Origin: Alnus glutinosa
Lineage: Eukaryota > Streptophyta > Magnoliopsida > Fagales > Betulaceae
Length of the DNA: 64,000 nt
Assembly: GCF_958979055.1 (NCBI RefSeq)
Contig: NC_084898.1
Span: forward strand, 4,226,001 to 4,290,000
Reading direction: 5' to 3'
Of the stretch, positions 53,637 to 64,000 are shown piece after piece. The notes under the pieces are model-generated. The model was not told the DNA's origin. It did not search any database and saw only the letters and a program-made list of their open reading frames with translations. A program made the position numbers and the translations under genes. Each line of letters starts with the position of its first letter. Within the stretch, counting starts at the first letter, position 1.

Positions 53637-56600
53637 TCAAATTGATGCTGGCCGATCAAGAAGCATCAATTTGCCCACAAGGAACTGATGGCGCTGTCGT
53701 GTCATGGCTTTTGTGAAGATGTCAGCAATTTGGAGATTAGTAGAAATATGAGGAAGAGATATAACGCGAGTGTCCACGGCTTCCCGAATAGAATGACAGT
53801 CGACTTCAATATGCTTAGTACGCTCATGATAAACAGGGTTGGCAGCAATTTGAATGGCACTAGTATTATCAGCATGAAGAGGAGTAGAATCAGATTGAGA
53901 AAAACCAAGCTCACCCAGAAGCCCACGAAGCCAGATAATCTCTGAACAAGCAGCAGACATGGCCCGGTATTCAGATTCAGTAGAGGATTTAGAAACATGA
54001 GCTTGCTTCTTACTTTTCCAAGAGATCAAAGAATCACCAAGAAACATGCACCAACCTGTGATGGACCTCCGAGTATCAGGACAACCGGCCCAATTTGCAT
54101 CACTATAAGCAACAAGGCGAAGCGAAGAGCCAGTCGAAAAGAACAACCCACGACCAGGTGACCCTCGAAAATATCTAATAATACGGCGAACAGCAGCAAA
54201 ATGAAGGTGACGTGGAGTGTGCATAAACTGCTTAACCTGCTGGACAGCGAAGGAAATATCAGGCCGAGTAATAGTCAAATAGTTCAAGCTCCCTACCAAT
54301 TGTCGGAATAGAGTGGGATCATCAAGAAGATCACCCTCCTCACTACGATATTTCACATTGACCTCCATAGGAATATCCACTGACGGCGAACTCTGAAGAC
54401 CGGCTAGCGTAATCAAATCCTGGGTATATTTGTGTTGATTCAAGAATGTACCTGAAAAATCCATGTGCACTTCCAAACCCAAAAAATATGTAAGAGGACC
54501 AAGATCTTTCATATGAAAAGAAGCCTGAAGATTCTGCTTGAGATGGCCAATCATAGTGGAGTCAGAGCCAGTAATGACAATATCATCCACATATACAAGT
54601 AAAAGAACGAGACCAGTCCGAGTCTTGCACAGAAACAAAGAGGAGTCATATTGGCTTTGAACAAAGGAAAGATGAAGTAAAGTAGACCGAAATTTTTCAA
54701 ACCACGCCCGGGGAGCCTGTTTTAAGCCATAGAGAGACCACTTTAGCTTACACACAGCGGAAGAGGGAGACGAAAATAAACCTGGAGGAGGACTCATGTA
54801 AATATCCTCTTTGAGATCACCATGAAAAAAAGCATTTTTGACATCCATCTGGTGAAGTGGCCAGCCTTGAGAGGCGGCAATACAAAGAATCGTACGTACT
54901 GAAGTCATTTTTGCCACTGGAGCAAATGTCTCCTCATAGTCCACCCCATATTCTTGCCTGTTCCCAAGCACAACTAAGCGGGCCTTATACCTGTCCAGAG
55001 TCCCATCAGATCGGAGCTTAACCGAGAAAACCCATTTACAACCAATAGCTTTAACAGTAGAGGGGCAAGGAACCACATCCCATGTATGATTGTCCTCGAG
55101 AGCCTGGAGTTCTTCATCCATTGCCTTTCACCAACACTCATGTTTGACAGCCTCTGAAAAGCATGTAGGAATAGAAATAGACGATAAAGTAGTATTAAAA
55201 GAAGTGTCGAAATCATTATACCGCTCAGGAGGGCGTATAAGCCGAGTAGATCGTCGAGGACCAGGCTCAGGAGGTACATAAGTATTGATTGGATCTGTCT
55301 CAGATGTCATTTCAATCTCAGGAGAAGTAGTCGGAGCAGATGCAGGTGAAGGATCAGTCTCGGGAAGGGGCAAAGTTGGTCGACGTCGAGTATACACAAG
55401 TCCGGGTTTGAACCGGTCAGGAAGTGGTGGCAAATCATCAAAACAAGGTAGAAAACTACGCTCAGCCAATGACTCAACATGTGTAGGAAAGAAATATTGA
55501 TTCTCAAAGAAAACAACATTACGAGATATACGAAATTTGTTAGCACAAGAATCATAGCAAACATAACCTTTGTGAGAAATACTATAACCCATAAATGAAC
55601 ATTTAACAGACTGAGCAAAAAGTTTGGTGCGTTCATGAGGAGGCAAATGAACAAAGCAAACACAGCCAAAAGTACGCAGATTAAGATAGCTAGGATGCTT
55701 ATGGTACAAACGGTGATATGGAGAATCAAAATTCAAGACCTGAGAAGGCAGTCTATTAATTAAGTAAACTGCAGTAGATAAAGCCTCAACCCAAAATTTA
55801 GCGGGAACAGATGATTCAAGCAATAAAGTGCGAACAACATCTAAGAGGTGTCGGTTCTTTCGTTCTGCCACTCCATTTTGCTGGGGAGTATAAGGGCAAG
55901 AACGCTGAGAGACAATTCCTTTTTGATGTAAGAAATCATGAAACTCGTGAGACATATATTCTCCACCAGAATCAAACCTCAACATCTTAATGCATGTAGA
56001 AAATTGGTTCTCAATATGTACGACAAAGTTCTGAAAAACAGACAAGACCTCAGATTTGGCCCGAAGAAAATAGACCCAAGTATACCGACTGAAATCATCT
56101 ATGAATGTCACAAACTATTTATATCGAGCATGAGAAATAACGGGAGAAATGCCCCATACATCACTATGCACAATATCAAAGCATTTAACAGCACGACTAC
56201 CATGAGCAGGAAATGAAAGAGTCTTACTCTTACCAAGTTTGCATACAGAACAATCAAAAGACAAGTGTTTAGAGACATGAGTTTTATTGCCAATCAAACC
56301 AGAATTGAACATACGAAACAAAATAACAGAGTTAGGATGGCCCAAACGTTTATGCCATGCTTCACTCTAATTATTAACTGTCATACAAGCCAAAGATAAA
56401 CTACGAGGAATAGAAAATTGCAGAGGAAAGAGTCTGCCAGCTTTAGGCCCCTTCGCGAGTATCTTCCCCGACACCTGATCCTGCACAAGACAACCATCAC
56501 GAGAAAAATGGACATCACAGTTTTCTTCAACTAATTGGCCAATTGAAATAAGATTATTTGACAGTCCAGGAGATACATAAACATTTTTGAATGACTGATT

Positions 56601-56924
56601 GATATCTCCTATTTCATTTATAGCTAAATGACTCCCATTAGCTACCTGAATTTGGGATGAACCATGATATGGACGAACATTGCACAACGCATCAGATGAT
56701 TTGGTCATATGATTGGATGCAGCAGAATCAATAAGCCAAGACTTATGCGAAGTATTACCTTGAAGCCCTAAAGCAGAAAATGCTGACATAATCATCTGTT
56801 GTACCATCTCAGGTGTAAGACTGGAGGATCCGGCTGCAAAAGAAGCTGAGACCGTCCCTGGAGCAGAAGAAGTGTTCACTGTAGTCTGATAAGCAGTAAC
56901 AAAAAATGCAATGCCACGTGTCAA
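53637..56924 (-). pseudogene. Copia-5 protease-integrase-RT-RNase H
   Basis: One largely continuous frame on the minus strand. Protease motif WLIDSAASNHM is near 56,745, integrase zinc region AWHKRLGHPNS near 56,360, integrase core FIDDFSRYTWVYF near 56,100 with QQNGVAERKNRHL near 55,880, RT from 55,121 with YVDD near 54,590, and RNase H with DANWAGCPDTRRS near 54,090 to the end at 53,637. Single stops interrupt it: TAG between SNVMTVNN and SEAWHK near 56,367, TAG near 56,118, and TGA at 55,128-55,130 (probably CGA to TGA). With no gag, it is not autonomous. Confidence 0.92.
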
Positions 56925-57420
56925 CAGCTTTCCTCACACCCTCCAAATAGTTTCACAGGATGACCCGCACCAGAGAATGACCCGCACCAAGCAGCCCAGA
57001 AACAGAACCTCACCAGATTCTGTCTACCGCACTAGAAAACACCACGGAACACAGAACAACCCGCACCACAACCGGATTCTGTCTTCTGTACTAGAAACCG
57101 CACCAGAAATCACCACAATACCGAACTAGAGTCGGCCGCACCGCACTAGAGTCAGCCGCACCGCACCACAGAACAGAACACCAGAGTCGACCACTCCACA
57201 CCACACCACAGAATCGGTCGCACCGCACCACAGAACCAGACACCCAGCACACCAGAGTCGGTCACACCACAGAGAGGAACACCCACCGGTCGCACCGCAC
57301 CAAAAAAGAAACTCAGAGGATGCCGAACAGCCCAGAACCACCGAACAGCACCTAAATCGACGTCCACCAAGGTACGTCCAGAAAACCCTAGAGCAACCCT
57401 CTGTCACTACCTTCAGAAAA
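56925..57420. repeat. Degenerate GTGCGGT-type repeats in place of Copia-5 gag
   Basis: The plus strand is full of CCGCACCA, GAGTCGGCCGCACCGCAC and CACCACAGAA words without strict period. No gag motif is present between the primer site and protease. Confidence 0.7.
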
Positions 57421-57441
57421 TATTGAGTAGAACCCTAATTT

Positions 57442-57454
57442 GGCTCTGATACCA
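57442..57454 (-). other. Primer-binding site of Copia-5
   Basis: TGGTATCAGAGCC on the minus strand, immediately after the 5' LTR. Confidence 0.94.
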
Positions 57455-57637
57455 TGTCAATTGGATTCAATGCCTCTCATCGTGAGGGTTTCTCGTATTA
57501 TATAGAAAATAAAAAAGAATTACAAAGCTGAATTTCCGCAATTACAAGATACTATCAAACCAAATAAGGTAATTCTAGAAATCCTAATAAGGAAATTATA
57601 ATTACAAAATATATATGTTATATGCTAGCTGTTAACA
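57455..57637 (-). repeat. Copia-5 5' LTR
   Basis: 183 bp; followed by the GGGTA target duplication and eEF1B intron sequence. Confidence 0.95.
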
Positions 57638-57811
57638 GGGTAAAAGGTGCAAAGACTGAAGAATACATTAACAGGAAGATGCGTTGATGAACAATCAAAA
57701 TAAGGAAGAATGCACTTGCCTTTGTGTCACCAACAGGAGGAGTTGCAATTGCCTCGTCAGTGATGGAAGCAGATCCCTCCACAGTGACACCACACCCTTC
57801 TCCAGAAATAT

Positions 57812-59217
57812 CTACTATCATTGAAAAAAAAAAAAAAAAAAAAGGCATTAAAGAACCAGAGACAATTACTCAATTTGTCACAATTTGAGGCCAAACCGTG
57901 ACTTGCAGGAAAAATTTACGGTTTTTACTGCGTCCCACAATTTATACAGAGAAATTTTGCCCTTTGTGCTATTCCGCTGTTATTCTTCACTTTATAGATG
58001 ACACATGATAAACAAGAAGACATCAATGGCTACTTCTCCACCTGTCAGTAAAAATCATACTCAAAAATTCAAACCTAAAACCTTATGTATGAAACAGAGT
58101 GGTTCATAAGGGAAGTAGCAGATAAGAAAGAATTCATAGTTCAAGAAGTCCTTTCTAACATTATTCGTTATTTACTACATGTTAAGGCCGTTTTATCACA
58201 AGCCCCTTAGTTTCAAAAGGCATTTTTAAGGTAGTAATTTAGTTAATATTTCATCCAATATTTTAAAATTGATCTTTTTTCAGAAAAAAAATACATTGAT
58301 ATGGTTTAAGTGGTGTAAAATATATATATATAACATCTATTTTGTAGTGTTTTAAGGGTTTCGATTTAATTTCTCTTTCTCATGAAACACCTGAAATTAA
58401 ATATAAGTGTACTAAAAACCTACTGCAATAGGTATTGTAGTTCTACATAACCTAAGCCTAATCCTTAAAACAAAAATAAATAAATAATAATCTCTGGAGT
58501 GATTTTAGCCACTCACACGTAGGCAGGCCATGAGGGGTGGCCGAACCACCCTCAAATGATAAGGGGTGGTTCAGCCCCTCCATTTTTGGCAATAGTGGTG
58601 GCTCGAGCTACCCCAAATTTTATATATATATAATTTTTTTAATAATATTAATGAAGCATACAAGACAAGTGGCAGTTGTTGATTGTTTTGACGTGTCTTG
58701 TTAAAATATTAGATGGAAGTATAATTTAGATCTTTCGGGTTAATACAAATAATATCTATGATACTTTTATAAACCAAGTGATCCATTTAAATTATTTAAT
58801 AAACGGCCTTACCACATTAACTAATGAAGCATTTAACCCTAATTTGTTTGATACTCCTTCATGTATTTTCCAGTTAAACATAAACGTTACTTTCATCAAA
58901 TGGTTAACATGAATTGTTATGTGTAATAAAACTAGGTGGATTTGAACCTAGACACACAGACAGAACACTCGCATGCTTCATAACCTAATATTCACATTCC
59001 CCAAATTCCTAGCAATTATTTTCCCTTTCACAGTGGAAATCAGATTTGGAATTGTGATTCATTAATCATAGGATGGAAGAACATTACCCACGAAGTACAT
59101 AAATTACACAATCTGTTTCCATTTCATCAGAAATTAAAAATTTTGTACACTGTTGGATTCAAAGTTTCTTGTAAAAGGCCTCCCAAACTTCCAACCCACT
59201 GCATGAATAGGTCCTCT
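57812..59217. other. Segmental-duplication copy and tetraspanin 3' region
   Basis: 57,812-58,945 is the counterpart of 37,678-39,212, lacking the 38.0-38.6 kb block. A GGGGTGGC foldback relic lies near 58,500-58,620. 58,946-59,217 is probably 3' untranslated sequence of the tetraspanin gene. No coding exon is seen. Confidence 0.65.
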
Positions 59218-62200
59218 TCAAACTTTCGAACTGCTCTGGCTCTGGCTCCGGCTCCGGCTCTGGGCAGCATTTCGTCTTGCGCAGCATCCGACGAAGTATA
59301 TCATCGACTGCATTGCACAACAAATGAAATATAGATGACAACTAAAAGAACAACATAGGAAGATCATTTGATGATGGTTGAATGTTGGTGAAGGGGAGTG
59401 CCTTACCAAGACAACAAATAAAATAATATTGAAGATTGCTACCACTCTCCACTCTATTTTCATGTATTGTGCAACACCAGCCCTGGGAACAGATTGGGGA
59501 AAAAGCAAATGTATGAACATTTAATAAAGAAATAGAGGAAAATACCATGAGGTACTGATGATGCTTACTTGCAGGAATCACAATTATAGCACTTGATGGC
59601 TTTGGAGTTTTTGTAAAGTTTGCAGTCATTGTTGGAACTAACTGGATGAAAGCTCAAGTCATAGTATGAGGCATTCACAGCAGGATAACCACACCTATAT
59701 TTGAGTTGAATAATAGGAAATATTAATGTCAGTAACATGGATCATCACCATTATGAATTGTTAAAATATTAATTAAATGATGATTTAATATGATGTAAGA
59801 ACAAAAGTCCGGACTCCACAAGTTAACCCTACCCCCCAATTTTAATTAAATATGTCACATGTTGGACATCACTTGTTGAAGAGGAGTTTAAGCAACACTT
59901 GAAGGAGAGTGTTGGAATTTTAATTAAAGGATTAAATTCATTCTATGTTATTTAACATGGTATCAAAGTAAAGGTAATGAGTTTGAACCTTGTCTCCGTT
60001 CACCTTCTATTTCAATTAAATATATCACGTGTTGAGCTACACTTATTAAATGAGAGTTTGAGCTCACATGTGAGGGGAATGTTAGAATATAAATTAAATA
60101 ATTAAATACATCATTTCCTATAAGCTTAAGTTTTTAGGATAAGTGACGATTTAACATAAACTATTGTCTAAAATAAACTGTATATACTATTTTTTGCATA
60201 AAAAAGATTTTGTAACTTTTTTTTTACGGACAAGTAATTATATGGCAAAAAAAAAATGGAGAATGAATATTGAATTTATAAATAAAATTAGAAAACCTTC
60301 AGAACAGAGAAAACTTAAACAAAAGAACAGCAAGGCACCTACTCAGATGGTGGTCGACAGCAGCCAGCCTCAATGGGGCTGAGTTTTGCCAATTTATATT
60401 GTTTAATGGTCTGCAATCAACAAGTGAAGAAATCTTAAACCAAATGGTGGGGAAAAGTGAAAACATCACCGTTCATGTCACGGAGAAAGATCAGCAAATT
60501 CAACATAAAAAGCTCAAAATCAGACCTTATATTTCTTCGATAAGTTATTGCAATCTTCAGATTTCACAAGACAACTCTTCAAGCGCTTCCAGTTTTGGGT
60601 ATTGTTCAGCTAAATTAAAAGACCAACATCAAGCATTAAATCATAACAACGTTGACACTGATATTCTTCGCATTGCTAATAATAAAATATTCTCACCTGT
60701 TTTAGAAACCATGAATGATAGTCTTGAAGTTGATACTCTTTATACCTAACCAAACAAGAAGAGATAGATTAATTGCAGACATCAAGTCAACCCTAGTTGA
60801 TCCTTGCAAAAGAGAATCAAAACAAGAAAGAAGCAAATGACAGAATATTACCATTCAAAAAGGATTTCTGCAGTCAATTCCACAGAAAGGCATTTTACCA
60901 ACCAAAAGCAAAGTGAGAGACAACAATAATGATGCTATCAGATGAATTACATGTATTCTCACCTCAAACCAGAAACGCTATGACCAGATCCATTATTTGT
61001 TACAATAAACCTACAAGGAAAGGCAGAAAGTAATATAAAATTAAAACGAGCACCAAGTAGAAGTAAGTGCGTTACTTGTTGAGAAAACTTCTAATGATAT
61101 CTAGAAAGAAGGCAAAATAAAGATTAAACTATTGTCGAAGAGAATAAGTCATCTAATATCATCGTTTTGAATCAAACTCCTGTTTTTTCTCACAGCATTC
61201 ACCTAAAAATAATTGAATATTAACATTGATACTGTAAATGACGAATGACTATGGTAAATCCTTTGGAGTGGATACGAAACAGGAGACACCTCTAGCAGTT
61301 AAATTGGGTGCTTTGCATGATATTCACAAGTTAAAAACTTATAAAAAAAGAAAAAGAAAAAAAAGTAATATTAAAGAAATCGATGACAAAAGCACCGGAT
61401 TGATGTGGCAAGATCATGTTTTACTTATTTAATCAACACGATCTTCAAAGAAATCACTTCCACGGGAGTTGCATTTGAACACAAATTAATACCACACCCT
61501 TGAAACCCTATCTGGCAATTTAGGAAATGGAATATTCCTATGAAAACAAGATAAACTCATAGGAACACAATCTTACAAAATACAAAGGCTTCAGGTACAA
61601 CATGCAGCTTCCTATCAACCATGCTTCCAGTCAATTTTTATAAAGGATTTCCCTTTGGGTTAGCATTTAAGTAGCATCCAATCATTTCTACTGAAAGAGA
61701 AATTTGAGAGATTGAAAGATGGTCCAACCTCACTTTCTTTTGGCACATTAATTCTAAGTACTCCTCAATAAACATTGGTCACCGTTAATTGTATAACTAA
61801 GACGTATCAACCGACAATACATAATGGCCGAACTAACTTCATATACCCTCAACATATATCACTAGTTGTCAATATAATTAGTGTATGCTCCTTGTTCTGT
61901 TTGTCATAAAATTAGCCACACAATCACACTCCCACTAATCCGCTCAACTCAAAACCACATCTTTCATCACTTTTTGAGGTTTGCATGCAATTTTTTTTTT
62001 GGTTTTTCTAAACTTAACTAAAATGCACCAAAGGGTAGGTACACATATACTTGGGAAGCATACAATGACTCAGGTCCGGAATGAGCTAGCACCAACACCA
62101 GCTAAAAACAAAATCTAGAAAGAAAGTAGTAGAGCTCCACTCTCAAGGGGAGGTACTTAAGCTTATGAGAAAGGTGAGCTTAATGTAATCTAACGGTCAT

Positions 62201-63793
62201 TCAACACTCCAAAAGCTTGAGAGTTCCTCACCAAAGATTCCACATCAAGCACAAAGGCATAAAATTCCAAAACAATCTTCTATCTTTGTTGCCAAAAGTC
62301 CCATAACAACTTGCCAAACGTCTCGCAGAATTAGAAAGCACTCAACTAATAACAAAAGAACAAAAACTAAAACCAAAAGGGCAAAAACTAATCCCAAAAC
62401 ACTTCAGCAGTATCACAATGTAACAATTGATGATCCACTTATTCTCCATCATTTTAGACATATAAGACCAATTAACTAGATTTTTCTGTTTAATATGATT
62501 ATTTCTATGAGACATTCAGATGAATAGCAGTGAACAAAAATGGCACCTTAGTAGGCATATGAGCATTTTAACCCAAACTCATATATTAGTAACAGTAGCT
62601 AAATATAGAATAACCATAACACAGCTAACTTCATAGCACTTGCAAAAAGAGAAAAAAATATGAAGTCCAGCGCAAAAAAGTTATCCAAGACCCCTATCAT
62701 ATAAGCTTCACTTTAGATGAAAAAATCAACTTCAGCTTCACAAATACTTACGCCAATACAGTGAATACTAGAATTCCCACCAGAATGAAGCACAACATGA
62801 TTAGATACTGCAAGTGAAACGTCAAGGCCCACCCAGAAAAGAAATAATGTACACAGAACAAGTACATTCATCTTGAAAAGGATACAATCCACAAGAGTAT
62901 GGAGCTGTTTTTGAGTGCGCCAAAGAACCCGATTATAGATCTAAAGTTCAAAGGAAAACAGAAACGAATATGTGAATGTTAAGGGAATAAATAATGGAAG
63001 GGTAAATATTAGATTAAAATAAGAAATCAAAGTCCACTAACTCAGAAAGAAAAACTTACACCACAAAGATAAAAGCACCAAGGCCTAAAACAGGGAGAGT
63101 GAGGGAACTTCGACAGCCATCGTGATGAGTGCTCATCCATATCCCAAAAATTATGACAGTTACAGCTAAAAGCTGCACAAGGAAGACAAGAAGTGAGCAT
63201 AAACCCTCTATAAAAAAAGATAAAAGGCACACGATTTACTTCGTTGCTTCAATTTTTCATGTTCCAATTCCAATTAACCATCAAGGAAAGCTTCCCATAT
63301 ATTTTTTAGTAACCGAAATTACAGAATCTCACCAGGTAACGAGCTAAAAAAAACATTATGCACCACTACATGATAATGCGAAAACCATCCAGAACAATTT
63401 GCAGAATCAACTACAAGGGCAATGTAAGAGTAAATTGAACAGCAAGAACCCGAATTTAGAGTTAATAACAGATAAAGTCAAAATGTTCCAAATAAAACAA
63501 ACCCAATAGACACTACAGAATATTAAAAAGAACCCCCAAAACAAGTCAGACATTAAAACCCAGCAGCAGAAACAAACCCATCTATGACGTGATTGACAAC
63601 ACCAAAAGAGCAAATCAAGAAATGGAGTACACAAAAAGAAGGGCCTTTTCAAAATGTACAAAAGGAATCAACTTCAAAAGTGAAAAAACCAACTAAAATC
63701 TAAACAAACAAGAACGGAGATAAACAGCACAAAGCATACCATGGTGAGAAAGTTGATCCATCTGATTACAAAAGTGCTCGTTCCTACTCCCAT
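59218..63793 (-). CDS. TET10: Tetraspanin (TET10-like), complete
   Basis: Eleven exons on the minus strand: 63,740-63,793; 63,060-63,172; 62,886-62,940; 62,752-62,807; 60,963-61,010; 60,697-60,745; 60,526-60,609; 60,343-60,410; 59,569-59,694; 59,407-59,482; 59,218-59,307. They encode 272 aa with all splice phases agreeing. It is a four-pass membrane protein that organises plasma-membrane microdomains. TM segments are at about 12-31, 43-63, 70-97 and 229-251. The large extracellular loop (98-228) holds the plant tetraspanin Cys motif GCCRPPSECGYP (169-180) and further Cys (CYNCDSCK, 211-218). The start MGVGTSTFVIRW follows a CT-rich leader. The C-tail is Ser/Arg/Gln-rich (SRSRSQSQSSS). The TET10 assignment rests on remembered similarity of exon-level motifs. 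Confidence 0.9.
59759..60156 (+). mobile_element. Tandem TRIM retrotransposon in tetraspanin intron 8
   Basis: Arrangement LTR-interior-LTR-interior-LTR. The right LTR 60,080-60,156 (TGTTAGAATATAAATTAAAT...GATTTAACA, 77 bp) and the middle LTR 59,910-59,957 (shortened) are clear. The primer site TGGTATCAAAG follows the middle LTR. A G-rich tract GTGAGGGGAA precedes the right LTR. The left LTR begins near 59,759 and is degraded. Flanks show no matching target duplication. No protein is encoded. Confidence 0.62.
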
Positions 63794-64000
63794 TTTCCCT
63801 TTCCTCCTCCTTTTTCTCTCAATCTAACCTTCAACTTAAAGCAACACAGAGAGACAGAGAGAGAGAGAGAGAGGATGTCAGAGTTTATGGGTGTGAGAAT
63901 AATTGTTTCCAATATAAAAAGGAAAAGTCCCTTCTGAGTTCTTAGTTCTTCTTAAAGTGGCACTTACACCTCAAGAAAGGAGAGAGGGGGCAAGTAGGAG
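63794..64000 (-). promoter_or_regulatory. 5' UTR and promoter-proximal region of the tetraspanin gene
   Basis: Reading on the minus strand, a GA/CT-rich tract (63,847-63,874) and CT-rich leader precede the ATG. TATAAA-like TTTATATTGG lies near 63,912-63,921. The window ends soon after, so the full promoter is not visible. Confidence 0.5.

Larger units (their letters stand above)
53447..57637 (-). mobile_element. Copia-5 LTR retrotransposon in an eEF1B intron
   Basis: 4,191 bp with 183-bp LTRs (53,447-53,629 as 3' LTR; 57,455-57,637 as 5' LTR; TGTTAACAGC...CCAATTGACA on the minus strand). GGGTA target duplications lie at 53,442-53,446 and 57,638-57,642. It has the tRNA-Met primer site and a TTGAGGGGGGA polypurine tract. 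It lies in the same sense as the host gene. Protease-to-RNase H is almost open, but gag is replaced by repeat DNA. Confidence 0.95.
52420..57811 (-). pseudogene. eEF1B GEF subunit (EF-1 beta/delta), 5'-truncated and frameshifted
   Basis: Four exons on the minus strand: 57,720-57,811 (GEGCGVTVEGS, ATPPVGDTK); 53,127-53,263 (acidic Asp tract, DLFGEETEEEKK); 52,891-53,004 ([20 protein letters not shown]); 52,420-52,607 ([20 protein letters not shown] to [13 protein letters not shown]). The last two form the catalytic GEF domain that recharges eEF1A with GTP during translation elongation. The N-terminal exons are absent upstream of 57,811. The acidic exon is 137 bp where 136 is needed: an extra A in the GAT run shifts the frame. 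The intron after exon 57,720 starts with GC (AAG/GCAAGT) and hosts Copia-5. Intronic phases otherwise agree, so decay is recent or the extra base is a sequencing error. Confidence 0.85.

Noticed and set aside
57126-57407. Cys-rich minus-strand frame
   Set aside because: Low-complexity translation of GTGCGGT repeats.
59159-59629. Minus-strand frames with Pro-Glu repeats or other reading of the tetraspanin exons
   Set aside because: Out of frame with the spliced tetraspanin, which explains the exons with matching phases.

Overview
This window is nuclear DNA from a flowering plant, most likely a eudicot. It holds intron-rich genes with GT-AG introns, long AT and GA microsatellites, and dense LTR retrotransposons primed by the tRNA-Met site TGGTATCAGAGC. 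It also carries a Cassandra-type element and the plant gene families eEF1B and tetraspanin-10. The species cannot be read from the sequence.

Layout. 1-1.9 kb: microsatellite, a foldback element containing minisatellites, and a perfect palindrome. 1.9-5.05 kb: a decayed Copia gag-pol (Copia-1). 5.06-17.48 kb: a second Copia (Copia-2) whose reverse transcriptase is split by a complete 7.2-kb nested retrotransposon (8,876-16,030). The nested element has 1.86-kb LTRs, a CTTTG target duplication and an Athila/Tat-like gag, but no pol; it fits the TR-GAG type. Its gag ends in a TMV-like leaky stop context. Its U3 carries arrays of AGATATTT and of GATCGATC.

17.8-46.8 kb: a tandem array of short-chain dehydrogenase/reductase (SDR) genes of the neomenthol dehydrogenase/salutaridine reductase group. 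Three copies keep all five exons (B 19.5-22.0, C 31.7-34.5, D 41.5-43.9 kb). Four are broken (A exon 2 only, E and F exons 4-5, plus an exon-5 stub). The array has been remodelled by MULE-type MITEs, a SINE, Cassandra, a short-LTR Copia (Copia-3) and a solo LTR. D lacks the catalytic serine, and B has a hairpin MITE between its TATA box and its ATG.

46.8-52.4 kb: solo LTRs, a LINE fragment and relics of the SDR spacer. 52.4-57.8 kb, minus strand: a 5'-truncated, frameshifted eEF1B GEF-subunit gene with a same-sense Copia (Copia-5) in an intron. 57.8-58.9 kb: a segment also present at 37.7-39.2 kb. 59.2-63.8 kb, minus strand: a complete 11-exon tetraspanin gene (272 aa) with a tandem TRIM in one intron.

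Four genes have intact reading frames from start to stop: SDR B, C and D, and the tetraspanin. All exon models were built by hand from splice sites and family motifs; no database search was run.
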